Shown: positions 9,542 to 19,757, counted from the stretch's first letter. The stretch: 64,000 bases of DNA from Pseudooceanicola onchidii (GCF_004959925.1 NZ_SPUW01000001.1:310001-374000), one strand, 5' to 3'. The notes: a model not told the origin generated them from the sequence alone. Translations and numbers: made by a program.

Positions 9542-11322
9542 CAGAAGGACTGCCCGATGCCGACGTAAAGACTGACGCTCTTGCTGTTGCCGGTGATCGG
9601 CACGGCCAGGTCGGCGCGCACCGGGCCGATCCCGGTCTTGTAGCGCACGCCGATGCCCGCGCCCGCGTGCCAGTTGCCGCCGTCGAACGACGGAGAGGCC
9701 GCGACATAGCCATAGTCCACGAAGGCCACGGCGCCGATGTTGTCGGTGATGCCGGCCCGCACCTCGGTGCTGAACCCGGCAAAGGACCGACCGCCGGTGC
9801 GCGTAGGCCCGGTGCCCACACCAAGCGACTGGTAGCCCTGGCCGCGCACCGTGCCGCCGCCGCCCGAATAGAACAGGAAGTCCGGCGGGGTGGCGGCGAT
9901 CGACGATCCCATGACCGACCCAAGCTGCATCCGCCCGGCCAGCACGAACCGTTCGCCAAGCGACCGGTAGCCGCGCAGATCGGCTGTGGCCCGCACCCCC
10001 GAGGCCGAGCCGGACAGGCCGACGAAGGGCGTCACCTCGATATCCGCATAAGCCCCCTTGGTCGCATCCGAGGTGCTGTCGCGGTTGTCCCATTCGACCC
10101 CGGCGGTGAACAGCAGGTGGCGGAAATCGCGGGTGCCGAAGGTGTCGCGGCTTTTGGCGATCCGCAGCCCGACCTCGCCGGTCACGGTCAGCCGGTCGGT
10201 CAGGATCCGCTCGACCCCGACCGAGACTTCCAGCAGGTCGGTCAGATAGGTCGGCTCGTCCTCGCGCTGGAGGATCGCGCCGAAGGTCAGCTGCGCATCC
10301 GGGTGGCGGAAGGCGGGCCGGGTCAGCGTGACGCCAAGCGAATAGTCGATGCCGCCGGTCTGCCCGCCGATCCCCGCGACCTCGGCATCAAACCGCAGCC
10401 GTTCCGCGCCGCCAAAGGCGTTGCGGTGCATCCAGAATCCGGTCAGCCGCAGGCCTTCGACGGTCGAGACCTCGGCGCCGACGCCGAAGCGGCGCTGTTT
10501 CGCATCCTCGACCGCGATCTCGGTGCCAAGCGTGTCGCCGGGGCCGATCGCCTCGTCCTCGCTCACCACGGCCGAACGGAAGGCGCCGGTGCGGCGCAGG
10601 CGGCGTTCGGCCTTGTCTATCTCCTCGGGGCTGAAGACCTTGCCCTCGGGGATGCCGGCGATGGCGCGGATCCGTTCGGGGCGGACCTTGCTGTCGGCAC
10701 TGTCGGCCGAGATCCGGGGGCGCCCGAAGGTCAGGCGCGGGCCGGGAGTGATCCCGAACCGCGCGGCGACGGTGGTGGCGCGGTGGTCCGCGGTGATCTG
10801 CTGGTCCGTGACCTCGGCCTTGGCGTGGCCGACCTGTCGCCAGCTTTCCACCCCGGCCTGTGCGGCTTCGCGCATCACGGCCGTGCCGGCCCGCGCGCCC
10901 GGGGCAAAGCCCGGCACCGGCGACGTCAGCGGTGGCAGCGGGGCCACCCGGGCCTCGGAGAAGGTAAAGGCAGGGCCGGGGGTCACCGCGATCTCGACCG
11001 TGTTGACGGCGGTCGGCGGGCGCAGCGTGTCCAGCGACGCGGCTTCGCGGCCATCGACCCGGATGTGGACCTCGGCGCTGAAATACCCTTGTTCGTAAAG
11101 CGCGGCCAGCACGCGGGCGTAATCCGCCTGCGCCGCCGCGACCAGATCCTGCGGCTGCACGCGGCCTTCGTTCAGGGCCGTCGCAGTCAGCGAGGCGCCG
11201 CGCACGGCATCGTCCAGATCCTCGGGCGCGGTGACACGCAGATCGGCGGCCAGCGCAGGCATGGCGGAGACGGCCAATCCGGCCAGAAACAGGGCCCGGA
11301 GGGCGGGAAGGCGGAGTGTCAT
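9541..11322 (-). CDS. tamA: Outer-membrane assembly factor TamA (Omp85/BamA superfamily)
   Basis: A 593-residue outer-membrane barrel protein with signal peptide (1-25, ending MPALAA), POTRA domains over about residues 30-275 and a C-terminal 16-strand Omp85 barrel. The conserved lid-loop motif appears as VRGQGYQSLG in the barrel, and the protein ends in the typical aromatic residue (GIGQSF). It is the first gene of the tamAB operon; its stop overlaps the tamB start by one base. The neighbourhood makes TamA more likely than BamA, since bamA normally sits with lipid A genes. Confidence 0.93.
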   Translation of the reverse strand: MTLRLPALRALFLAGLAVSAMPALAADLRVTAPEDLDDAVRGASLTATALNEGRVQPQDLVAAAQADYARVLAALYEQGYFSAEVHIRVDGREAASLDTLRPPTAVNTVEIAVTPGPAFTFSEARVAPLPPLTSPVPGFAPGARAGTAVMREAAQAGVESWRQVGHAKAEVTDQQITADHRATTVAARFGITPGPRLTFGRPRISADSADSKVRPERIRAIAGIPEGKVFSPEEIDKAERRLRRTGAFRSAVVSEDEAIGPGDTLGTEIAVEDAKQRRFGVGAEVSTVEGLRLTGFWMHRNAFGGAERLRFDAEVAGIGGQTGGIDYSLGVTLTRPAFRHPDAQLTFGAILQREDEPTYLTDLLEVSVGVERILTDRLTVTGEVGLRIAKSRDTFGTRDFRHLLFTAGVEWDNRDSTSDATKGAYADIEVTPFVGLSGSASGVRATADLRGYRSLGERFVLAGRMQLGSVMGSSIAATPPDFLFYSGGGGTVRGQGYQSLGVGTGPTRTGGRSFAGFSTEVRAGITDNIGAVAFVDYGYVAASPSFDGGNWHAGAGIGVRYKTGIGPVRADLAVPITGNSKSVSLYVGIGQSF

Positions 11323-11560
11323 CAGCGGGTGTTTCGCGGCAGGGAAGGCATCGCCTTCAACCTAGCCTCGCCATCGGCAAGTTCCAGCGGATTCGGCCGC
11401 AGGGGCAATCCATGGCAACAACCCGCGCTTGGAAACACGGACATGTGTAAGATGACAATTGTCGTCACGAGGGAAAAAGGTGGGGTATTCCTGCCTAAAG
11501 TGTTTTGAGTCTTCGGTTTAGGTTTTTATTGTCGACTCGTTCAGACCGCACGGATTCATT
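11323..11560. promoter_or_regulatory. Divergent intergenic region between tamA and the cytochrome/caspase operon
   Basis: A 238-base region that must hold the promoters for both directions. It becomes AT-rich over 11440-11550. At 11451-11466 there is a 16-base palindrome with one mismatched pair, whose core GACAATTGTC is perfect; this is a candidate operator. No strong Shine-Dalgarno sequence precedes the cytochrome ATG at 11561. Confidence 0.45.
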
Positions 11561-14500
11561 ATGAAAAAGCAGCTTGCCGCCACGTTTCTTGTCATGTCCC
11601 TGGCCTTGCCCGCAGCGGCGCAGGGCTTCGACGACACCAGTTTTGACAGCTACCGGCCCGATCTGGCGCGCGGTGAACGCCTGTTCGAGGTCGGCGCCTG
11701 CGCCTCGTGCCACCTTGAAAAGGGCGCGACGCTGGATCCGGCAGCCCCCGTCCTTGGCGGCGGGATGGAGATCGACAGCCCCACTTTCGGCACCATCCGC
11801 GTGCCCAATATCACCGGATCCTCGGCCGGGATCGGCGACTGGAGCCGGGGCGATTTCCTGAACGCGATGCTGCACGGCACCTCGCCCGAGGGCGGGCAGT
11901 ACATGCCGCTGTTTCCCTATGAATTCTACGCGAAGATGAAGCCCGAACACGTCGTGGACCTGTTCGAATACATCAAGCAGAGCGCGCCGAAGTCCGACCG
12001 CGCCTCGGAACCGCATTCGATCCTGCTGACCCGGCGGCTGTTCGGCAAGACACCCTGGCGGTTCTCGTTCGAACCGGCGGCCTATGACGGGCAGGGCGAC
12101 AGCGAAAGCGATGCGGTCGCCTGGGGCAAGTACCTGACCGAAGGCGTCGCGGCCTGCGGCGCCTGCCACACCCCGCGCAATTCGGCCTTCATCCTCGAGG
12201 ACACGCAGGCCAACACCGGCGGCATCAGCCCCCTGGGCGAGGTCGCGGGCGACATCACCAAGGCAGCGCTGTCACCGCTTGGACCGGACGGGTTCCACGA
12301 CATCATCGCCCGGGGCACGGGGTTGGACGGCCAGACGCCGGTGCAGGGCACCATGGCGCGCGTGTCGGCCATGCTTGGGCAGGCCGATGAGTCCGACCGG
12401 ATCGCCATCTATCAATACCTTGCCGACCTGAAGGACCTGCCGAAACCCGTGGTCGAGATGACCTGCGACGCGCCGCAGTCGCCGGTTTCGGACGCTTCGC
12501 CCGAACTGACCTCGGCCGTCGACGACTTCTTTGCTCGTCAGTGCAAAAGCTGCCACGTGCGCGGCGCCTCGGCCGCGTCCAAGGCGGTGCTGGCCTCGGC
12601 CTCGCGCGTGGCCTCGGACACCTCTCTGGTGAGCCCGGGCGATCCATCGACCTCGGCGCTCTATCGCTCGCTCTCGACCATGCCGCCGGGCAACGCCACC
12701 TCTGACAGCGACCGCAAGCTGGTCGAGGACTGGATCGCGGGCCTGGCCGTCGACAAGTCCTTCCTGACGGCGGAAAAGATCGACCCGCCGCGCGACGGCA
12801 GCCGGATGCACATGACGTTCGAGGCCGAGAACCGCGCCGTCCAGCAGCACCTTGTCGCGCAGGACGACAACGACCGGCCCTTCATGCGCTATTTCACCTT
12901 CCGGCACCTGCAGAACGGCCAGCTGCCCTGCCAGTCGATGGACGATTTCTTCGAACAGCACATGAACGGTTATCTCGCCGGGCTGAACAAGCTGGTGAAT
13001 TCCCTGTCGTGGGAACCGAAGGTGACCAAGGTCGAACCGATCGCGGACGGCATGGGCGTCTATGCCATCGACATCCGCGATTACGGCTGGACCCACCAGC
13101 AGTGGGAAGCCCTGATCGCCGGCCAGATCCCCGGGCTTGAGGAGGCGCTGCCCTATCCCTACGGTCTTGATCCCTTTGGCGCTGAACGCGACGAGAACCT
13201 GACCCAGATCGCGCAGATCACCGGCACCTCGGTCCCGATCATGCGCGGCGACTGGTTCGTCGCGAACGCGGGCGAACCCTTCGCCTACAAGTTCATGCTC
13301 AACCTGCCCGACACCGTGCAGGAGTTCGAGAGCCACCTTCTGCGCGTCGACCGGATCGGCGACATCCAGCGCCGCGACGTGATGCGCGCCGGGTTCCTCG
13401 AAGGCGGGTCGGGGGTCAGCCAGAACAACCGCCTGATCGAACGGCTGGTCCAGCCTACGGGGGGCTACTACTGGGTGTCGTATGACTTCGACCGGGCGGT
13501 GGCCTCGGAAAAGCGGCTCAAGCAAAGTCCGCTTGGTCCGCGCGAAGCCTTCCCGCCCACACAGCACGTCTTCGATGGCGACGGCGGAGAGATGATCTTT
13601 ACCCTGCCCAACGGCATGCAGGGCTATTACCTGACCGACGGCCCCGGCCATTTCATCCCCGACGGCCCGACCTCGGTGGTATTCTTCAAGGGGGAAAGCC
13701 CGGTCTCGGGGGCCACGATTTCCAACGGGTCGGCCTGCATGACCTGCCACCTGAACGGCCCGATCGAGGGCTATGACCAGATCCGCGACGCCGTCGAGGC
13801 GCAGGGGATCGACCGCGTCACGCTTGAGATCGTGCGCGACATCTATGCCGAGGACGACGCGCTGCGCGAGGCCTATGCCGAGGACACCAACCGCTATCTC
13901 GACGCGCTGGCGAAGTCCGGCGGGGATTACACCATTCCTGAAGGTCCGGGTCGGTACCACCACGAACCGGTGACCAACACCATCGCCAAGTACTTTGATG
14001 AGCTCGACAAGGATCTGCTGGCCGCCGAATTCGGCCTGACCTTCGATGAATTGCAGGACCGCGCCAAGACGCTGCCCTTCTCGGCCGCGAAGGACCGGCT
14101 GCATGCCTGGTTCGCGGATATCGAAGGGCGCGGGCTGGTCGAACGCTACGAGGTTGAGGAAAGCTTCCAGATCGTCGCGGCGGCCCTGTACCTGACCACG
14201 CCGCGCCCGCAGGTTGGCCATGCCGTGCCGCAGACCGCCAGCTATCAGCCGACCCATGTGGCCGCGGCCCCGGTGGTCACCCACGTGCCGACGCCCGCGC
14301 CCGCCGTGCAGCATGCCCCGGCGCCGCGCACCATCGCGGCCCAGCCGGGTGCCGCTGCCCCGCAGCGCCATGGCCTGACCGTCCGGGTCGAGAACCCGCA
14401 CCTCAAGGTCTGCGAAGGCGCGCGGTTCACGGTGCAGACCGACCGCGCCTGCCTGCTGGACGTGATCTATCCTGACACCCGCGCAGGCACTTTCTTCCGC

Positions 14501-14872
14501 CTGTCCGAAGCCGCCATCGGCGCGCCCATCCTGATGCCCGGAGAGGTCCGCCAGATCCCGCAGCCGGGGCGCGAACTGCAGTCGCACACCCCGTCTTCGG
14601 GCGTGGATATCGCGATCAACTGCTATCCTGGCTTCGGCAGCTATGCCGAACTGGGGACGGATCTTCTCAAGACGCTCGAGCAGTACAATGCCACGCAGGG
14701 TCGGACGAAGAACTTCTCGGAGATCGTGTCCAACGTGACGGAACAGACCTTCGAACAGCGCCAGTCCCCGACCGTGACCGACGACGACCCGCTGGCCCCG
14801 GTCACCGCCACCGTGCGCTTTTCGATCACCGAGGACCGGACGCGGCTGGATGCCAACGGCCAATGCAAGTGA
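11561..14872 (+). CDS. Exported tetrahaem c-type cytochrome with C-terminal DUF4384-like domain
   Basis: A 1103-residue periplasmic protein with signal peptide 1-21 (LPAAAQG). Four CxxCH haem-attachment motifs are present: CASCH 47-51, CGACH 199-203, CKSCH 328-332 and CMTCH 726-730. The first two sit in a dihaem cytochrome c unit like those of membrane dehydrogenases. The long middle region with 'GGEMIFTLPNGMQGYYL' leading to the fourth motif resembles a domain I recall from large bacterial cytochromes. After a Pro/Ala/His-rich linker (about 880-930), residues 935-1035 look like DUF4384 (GARFTV...CLLDVIYPD...GEVRQIP), a domain commonly found attached to caspase-like proteins. Here the caspases are the next two genes, 31 bases downstream, suggesting a joint role. 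The redox partner is unknown. Confidence 0.8.
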   Translation: MKKQLAATFLVMSLALPAAAQGFDDTSFDSYRPDLARGERLFEVGACASCHLEKGATLDPAAPVLGGGMEIDSPTFGTIRVPNITGSSAGIGDWSRGDFLNAMLHGTSPEGGQYMPLFPYEFYAKMKPEHVVDLFEYIKQSAPKSDRASEPHSILLTRRLFGKTPWRFSFEPAAYDGQGDSESDAVAWGKYLTEGVAACGACHTPRNSAFILEDTQANTGGISPLGEVAGDITKAALSPLGPDGFHDIIARGTGLDGQTPVQGTMARVSAMLGQADESDRIAIYQYLADLKDLPKPVVEMTCDAPQSPVSDASPELTSAVDDFFARQCKSCHVRGASAASKAVLASASRVASDTSLVSPGDPSTSALYRSLSTMPPGNATSDSDRKLVEDWIAGLAVDKSFLTAEKIDPPRDGSRMHMTFEAENRAVQQHLVAQDDNDRPFMRYFTFRHLQNGQLPCQSMDDFFEQHMNGYLAGLNKLVNSLSWEPKVTKVEPIADGMGVYAIDIRDYGWTHQQWEALIAGQIPGLEEALPYPYGLDPFGAERDENLTQIAQITGTSVPIMRGDWFVANAGEPFAYKFMLNLPDTVQEFESHLLRVDRIGDIQRRDVMRAGFLEGGSGVSQNNRLIERLVQPTGGYYWVSYDFDRAVASEKRLKQSPLGPREAFPPTQHVFDGDGGEMIFTLPNGMQGYYLTDGPGHFIPDGPTSVVFFKGESPVSGATISNGSACMTCHLNGPIEGYDQIRDAVEAQGIDRVTLEIVRDIYAEDDALREAYAEDTNRYLDALAKSGGDYTIPEGPGRYHHEPVTNTIAKYFDELDKDLLAAEFGLTFDELQDRAKTLPFSAAKDRLHAWFADIEGRGLVERYEVEESFQIVAAALYLTTPRPQVGHAVPQTASYQPTHVAAAPVVTHVPTPAPAVQHAPAPRTIAAQPGAAAPQRHGLTVRVENPHLKVCEGARFTVQTDRACLLDVIYPDTRAGTFFRLSEAAIGAPILMPGEVRQIPQPGRELQSHTPSSGVDIAINCYPGFGSYAELGTDLLKTLEQYNATQGRTKNFSEIVSNVTEQTFEQRQSPTVTDDDPLAPVTATVRFSITEDRTRLDANGQCK

Positions 14873-14903
14873 CGACCCGAGGAGAATTGTGAAGGAGTAA
14901 GTG

Positions 14904-17201
14904 ATGCGCCTGTTTTCCGCCCTGCTGACCGCCGCCGCGCTGGCCCTTCCCGGGCTGGCGCAGGCGCAGTCGGTCCTGTTCAAGAACTTCTCGGAAGTGC
15001 AGGTCACCGGCGCCGTCACCGCCGAGGCCAGCGTGAATTCCCACGCGCTGATCATCTTCAATTCGGACTACGACCATCCCGGCATCAGCGACCTGCCGGT
15101 CACGGCCAACGATGCGCAGGCGGTGCGGCGGCTGTTCGTCGGCATGGGTTACCCGCCGGGCAACATCACCATGGTCGACAATGCGCCCAAGGACGACCTG
15201 AAACGCGCGGTCTTCGACTTCACCGCGCGGCTGACCGACGACAGTTCGGTCGTGGTCTACTATTCCGGGCACGGCATCAGCTTTGCCGGGGATGCACGCA
15301 ACTACATCGTGCCGGTGGATCTGGATCCGCAGGTGCAGGGCGGTGCACGGTCCCTGCGCGAACGGATCTTCAAGGACCGGGCGGTCAACTTCAACGACGA
15401 CGTTCTGGGCACGATCAAGCTGGCGGGCCCCAAGGGCGTGGTCGTCTTCTATGACGCCTGCCGCAATTCCCCGATCGCCACGGACGACGCGACCAAGGCC
15501 GTGGGCGCCGAGGCCAGCTTCGTGCCGGCCAAGATCCAGGGCACGGCGATGTTCTATTCCGCCCGCGCCGGGCAGACCTCGCTTGCCGCGCTCGACAGTG
15601 AAAACGATGCGAACCTGTCGGTCTACACCCGGGTTCTGGTGACCAAGCTGGCGGCGAACCCGACCATGCGCCTGTCGGACCTTCATGCGGTCGTGCAGTC
15701 CGACGTGTCCCGGCTGGCCCGTGAAAAGGCCGGCGGGCACAGGCAGCACCCGGTCTTCGAGGACGAGCTGGACTATTCCCGGTCGGATCACAACGAATTC
15801 TGCCTCGCCACGGTCACGGTAAACGGCGTCGCCCGCTGCACCGGCCGGGACGAGATCCTGACGCCGGGCGGCGGCCAGGTCCAGCAGGCGGCGGTCGGTG
15901 GCTCGACCACCTCGACCGCGCCCGCAACGCCGGGCGTGACCGCAGGCGGCAAGGCCGACACCGAACGCCTGTACTGGGAAAGCGTGAAGGACAGCGAAGA
16001 CCCGCGCGAGGTGCAAAGCTATCTCGATCTCTATCCGCAGGGCTTCTTCGCCCCGATTGCGCGGCTGCGGGTCGACAAGCTGATGGCGGCGCTGCAGGCC
16101 GAGGAAGACCGCAAGGCCGAGCATCAGGCCACTGTCGCCGCCGAAGCCGCCTTCTGGAATTCGGTCAAGGACATGGACGATCCGGAGATGATCCGGCTTT
16201 ACATCGAACAATACCCCGAGGGGCAGTTCCGTCCGCTGGCCGAAGCCCGCATCGCCCAGATCCAGAACGCGGCGGTGAATTCGCGCCAGGCGCAGGCGGC
16301 GCAGATGTACGCGCAGGCCCAGGCGGCCGATACCCAGCAGGCCTACCAGGGATACCTGAACCTCTATCCGGCGGGCGAACATGCCAGCGCCGTGCGGGCG
16401 CACCTCAGCCGGATGCAGTCGCTGTATCAGCCGTCGTGGTGTCGCGGCGGCGCGTCGCTCAATCCGACCGAACGCGCGATCTGCGACAACTATGAACTGG
16501 GCCGCCTGGACCAGCAGCTGAACGAGGTCTTCGTGACGGCCCGCGCCCAGAACCGGACCAACAACGCCGATCAGTCGTCCTGGCGGACCGGGGTGCGGGA
16601 TGCCTGCGGGCTTAACCCGTCCTGCGTCGGGCAGGTGACGGCGCAGCGTATCGCGCAGCTGCGCGGCGCGGCCTACAGCCCGGCGCGTCCCTCGGCGCCG
16701 CAAAGCCGCTATGCCGCCTGTCCCGCACCGACCGGCACCTGGCAGGTCCAGAACGTGTCGACCGGCGACTGGCTGAACATCCGCGCCGCGGCCGGATCGT
16801 CGTCCAAGGCGGTCGGCGCACTGGCCTTCAACGATACCGGCGTGACGGTGCATGGCTGCCAGGGCAACGGATGGTGCCGCGTGTCGCTTGGCTGTGCCAG
16901 CGGCTGGGCCTTCGGCAAGTACCTGGGCGAAGGCCGCACCGTGCAGAATGCCACCCACACCGGCCTTTACCGCGTCGTGGATCACCCGATGGACCAGCTT
17001 CTGAATGTCCGGACCGGTCCCGGCACCGAATTCCCGATTGTCGGAGAGCTTGCCCCCGATGCCACCAATATCCAGGTCGGCGACTGCCAGCGCGTCAAGG
17101 GCTGGAAGATGCGGTGGTGCTCTGTAAGACACGCCTCCGGCACGATTGGCTGGGCTTATGGGCAATATCTTGCCAACCAATGGGGCCAGAAGCCAAGCTG
17201 A
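14904..17201 (+). CDS. Exported caspase-family peptidase with LprI-like and two SH3 domains
   Basis: A 765-residue peptidase C14 protein with Sec signal peptide (1-22, LAQAQS), so it should act outside the cytoplasm. The caspase fold covers about 45-270: catalytic H123 in VVYYSGHGIS and C186 in VVFYDACRNSP, both intact. Then come a linker, short repeats around WNSVKDMDDPEMIRLYIEQYP, an LprI-like Cys-rich unit near 510-590 (WCRGGASLNPTERAICDNY), and two bacterial SH3 units (LNIRAAAGSSSKAVG and LNVRTGPGTEFPIVG). SH3 units usually bind cell wall or proteins. ATG 14904 is favoured over GTG 14901 because AAGGAG lies 6 bases before it. Target and activation signal are unknown. Its first 270 residues are closely related to the next gene. 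Confidence 0.88.
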   Translation: MRLFSALLTAAALALPGLAQAQSVLFKNFSEVQVTGAVTAEASVNSHALIIFNSDYDHPGISDLPVTANDAQAVRRLFVGMGYPPGNITMVDNAPKDDLKRAVFDFTARLTDDSSVVVYYSGHGISFAGDARNYIVPVDLDPQVQGGARSLRERIFKDRAVNFNDDVLGTIKLAGPKGVVVFYDACRNSPIATDDATKAVGAEASFVPAKIQGTAMFYSARAGQTSLAALDSENDANLSVYTRVLVTKLAANPTMRLSDLHAVVQSDVSRLAREKAGGHRQHPVFEDELDYSRSDHNEFCLATVTVNGVARCTGRDEILTPGGGQVQQAAVGGSTTSTAPATPGVTAGGKADTERLYWESVKDSEDPREVQSYLDLYPQGFFAPIARLRVDKLMAALQAEEDRKAEHQATVAAEAAFWNSVKDMDDPEMIRLYIEQYPEGQFRPLAEARIAQIQNAAVNSRQAQAAQMYAQAQAADTQQAYQGYLNLYPAGEHASAVRAHLSRMQSLYQPSWCRGGASLNPTERAICDNYELGRLDQQLNEVFVTARAQNRTNNADQSSWRTGVRDACGLNPSCVGQVTAQRIAQLRGAAYSPARPSAPQSRYAACPAPTGTWQVQNVSTGDWLNIRAAAGSSSKAVGALAFNDTGVTVHGCQGNGWCRVSLGCASGWAFGKYLGEGRTVQNATHTGLYRVVDHPMDQLLNVRTGPGTEFPIVGELAPDATNIQVGDCQRVKGWKMRWCSVRHASGTIGWAYGQYLANQWGQKPS

Positions 17202-17222
17202 CGGCACGCCCGAAGAAAGACG

Positions 17223-19724
17223 ATGATGACCCTGATCCGTTCCCTCCTTGCCCTTGTCCTGATCGCCCTGACCACCCCCGTCATGGCGCAGGCCGTCCTG
17301 TTCAAGAACTTCTCCGAGGTGCAGGTCACCGGCCCGATCGCGCGTGAGCTGTCGGGCGACAACCACGCGCTGATCATCTACAATTCCGAATACGAACACG
17401 ACGGGATCAGCGATCTGCCGGTGACGGAAAACGACGCCAAGGCAATCCAGAAGCTGTTCGAAGGGATGGGGTACCCGACCCAGAACATCAAGGTCATCGC
17501 CAACGGCGACAAGGACACGCTGGAAGAACAAGTGTTGTTCTTCGCCTCGACCCTGACGCGCGACAGTTCGGTCGTGGTCTACTATTCCGGCCACGGCATC
17601 AGCTTTGACGATGACCCGTCGAACTATGTCGTGCCCGTCGACATGAACCCCGAGGTCTCGGCCCCGAACGCCGCCGCGAAGGAACTGCTGTTCAAGCGTC
17701 GGTCGGTGAACTTCAACAAGGACGTGCTGGGCATCATCAAAAGCGCGGGGCCCAAGGGCGTGGTCGTCTTCTACGACGCCTGCCGCAATTCGCCGGTGAC
17801 CGCCGGGGACGGCACCAAATCCGTGGGCCGGTCGGACAGCTTCGTGCCGGCCAAGATCGAAGGCACGGCGATGTTCTATTCGGCGTCCTCTGGCCAGACC
17901 TCTCTGGCCTCGCTTGGCCCGCAGGACGACGTGCACCTGTCACTTTATACCCGCGTGCTGGTCAGCCAGCTGTCGTCGAACCCGTCGATCCGCCTCAGCG
18001 ACCTGCATTCCCAGGTGCAGGGCGAGGTCACGACCATGGCCCGCACGCGCGCGGGCGGCCACAGCCAGAAGCCGGTCTACGAGGACAAGCTGGATTATTC
18101 GAATTCCGAGAACAAGGAATTCTGCCTGGCCTCGGTCATGGTCAACGGCGTGCCGCGCTGCACCGGCCGCGAAGGGCTGAAGGTGGCCTCGGGCGGCGGC
18201 GACCTGCCCGAGGGGTTTTGTGAAAACGCCCCCGTCCAGGCCACGCTGGCGGGCATCACCGACCTGACGCAGCTGCGCGCCGACCGCGATACCTATTTCC
18301 GCTGCACCGCCCTGCGCACCGCGATCGACGCCCGCATCGCCACGCTGAACTGGGACAGCACCACCGCGACCAACAGCTGCGACGCCTACCGCAGCTACCT
18401 GCGCAACTTCCCCGGATCGGTCCACGCCGCCACCGCCCAGGCCCGCGAGGCCGAGGCCTGCCGGGTCCTGTCGCCCGCCGAACTGGCGCATCACATCGGC
18501 ATCTGTGAAAGCGTCTACCGCAACTTCAGCTTCGGCAACACGAACATCCCGGCGGCCGATCTGGCGGCGGCCACGGAAAGCTGCAAGGCGGCCTCGAACG
18601 CCCGTCCGACCGATTACGAGCTGGGCTTCAAACGGGCCGAGCTGTTGCTGGCCACGGGACAGCAGACCGACTGGCAGCAGGCGGTCGAACTGCTGTCGAA
18701 TGCCGCGATTTCGGACTATCCCAAGGCGGCGATCCGTCTGGGCGACTATTATTCCAGCGACAACGCGGGCTTCCTGACGCGCGATCTGAACCAGGCGCTG
18801 ACCTGGTACGAACGCGCCACCAAGATGCAGCGGATCGCGGCGCCCGACATGGTGGCGTCCCTCTACCGGATTGCCGCGCTTTACGACGAACTGGGGTCCG
18901 CGCATCTGGCCACGGATGCCTACCGCCGGATCGTGCAGATCGAACGCAGCCCCCGCGCTCTGCTGGACCACGCCCGGTCGATCCCCGAAGGGCAGGCGGG
19001 CCGGGTCCAGCCCGACGATGTCTATGACCTGGTCTTCACCAAGTGGAACGACGGCGACACCGCGTTCCAGATCGGCGAGGCCTGGGAGGCCGGGGCGCAC
19101 GGCGGGCCGAACCTCAAGAAGGCGCAGCAATGGTACGAACGTGCGCAGAAACTGGGGAACGCCGCCGCCGGTTCCAAGATCGCGCAGGTCAGCACCTCGG
19201 GCAGCACGGGCGGAGACGGCAGCTATGACGCGCTGCTGGCCTGCATCGACGAGGCCGAACGCCAGCTGCGCCCGCAATCCCGGCAGGAGGACACGGTGAA
19301 CTGCCTGCAGACCTACCTGTCGCGCGCCTCCATGACCGACCCCTACCGCGCCGAGGTCGAGGAATACCTGGCCGATCTGACGGCCTCGACCCCGGTGGCG
19401 GCCACGCCTGCCGCCCACCCGGCCGCGCGGTTCAACGGCAGCTACTCCGGCTGGCGCGGCTATACCGATGGCGGCCGCCGGTCGCCCTCGAAGGAATGCC
19501 TGAACCGCTACAGCTTCACGGCCGAGATCACCGATGGCCAGATCCGCTTCTGGTCTGACGGGCGCACCTTTACCGGGTCGGTCGATGCCAACGGGTTTGT
19601 CAGCATCGACCGCACCGGGCTGAGCCCCCGGTCGAAGACGCCCTTCACCATCGACGGCCCGCTGACCGAGGCCCATATGTATTCCGGCTACTGCGGCAAC
19701 GGATATTTCCGCCTGCAGATGTAG
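17223..19724 (+). CDS. Exported caspase-family peptidase with Sel1/TPR-like repeats
   Basis: An 833-residue second caspase-fold protein, paralogous to the preceding one: both mature N-termini read VLFKNFSEVQVTG. Signal peptide about 1-23 (VMAQA). Catalytic H124 (YYSGHGIS) and C187 (FYDACRNSP) are retained. The C-terminal half differs completely: TPR/Sel1-like helical repeats around 480-660 (ALTWYERATKM, AQQWYERAQKLG) and a terminal beta-rich domain (FNGSYSGWRGYTDGG to YFRLQM) with several cysteines. Repeats of this type usually recruit partner proteins. It begins 21 bases after the previous stop and is followed 33 bases later by the M14-like gene, so the four genes are probably one transcript. 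Confidence 0.88.
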   Translation: MMTLIRSLLALVLIALTTPVMAQAVLFKNFSEVQVTGPIARELSGDNHALIIYNSEYEHDGISDLPVTENDAKAIQKLFEGMGYPTQNIKVIANGDKDTLEEQVLFFASTLTRDSSVVVYYSGHGISFDDDPSNYVVPVDMNPEVSAPNAAAKELLFKRRSVNFNKDVLGIIKSAGPKGVVVFYDACRNSPVTAGDGTKSVGRSDSFVPAKIEGTAMFYSASSGQTSLASLGPQDDVHLSLYTRVLVSQLSSNPSIRLSDLHSQVQGEVTTMARTRAGGHSQKPVYEDKLDYSNSENKEFCLASVMVNGVPRCTGREGLKVASGGGDLPEGFCENAPVQATLAGITDLTQLRADRDTYFRCTALRTAIDARIATLNWDSTTATNSCDAYRSYLRNFPGSVHAATAQAREAEACRVLSPAELAHHIGICESVYRNFSFGNTNIPAADLAAATESCKAASNARPTDYELGFKRAELLLATGQQTDWQQAVELLSNAAISDYPKAAIRLGDYYSSDNAGFLTRDLNQALTWYERATKMQRIAAPDMVASLYRIAALYDELGSAHLATDAYRRIVQIERSPRALLDHARSIPEGQAGRVQPDDVYDLVFTKWNDGDTAFQIGEAWEAGAHGGPNLKKAQQWYERAQKLGNAAAGSKIAQVSTSGSTGGDGSYDALLACIDEAERQLRPQSRQEDTVNCLQTYLSRASMTDPYRAEVEEYLADLTASTPVAATPAAHPAARFNGSYSGWRGYTDGGRRSPSKECLNRYSFTAEITDGQIRFWSDGRTFTGSVDANGFVSIDRTGLSPRSKTPFTIDGPLTEAHMYSGYCGNGYFRLQM

Positions 19725-19757
19725 TCGACGGCAGACCAGAGCAGAAGGGAGCGCAGA

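Noticed and set aside
6200-9568. Plus-strand open frame of more than 1100 codons opposite tamB
   Set aside because: Low-complexity Arg/Gln/Gly-rich translation without family motifs; tamB on the other strand is clear.
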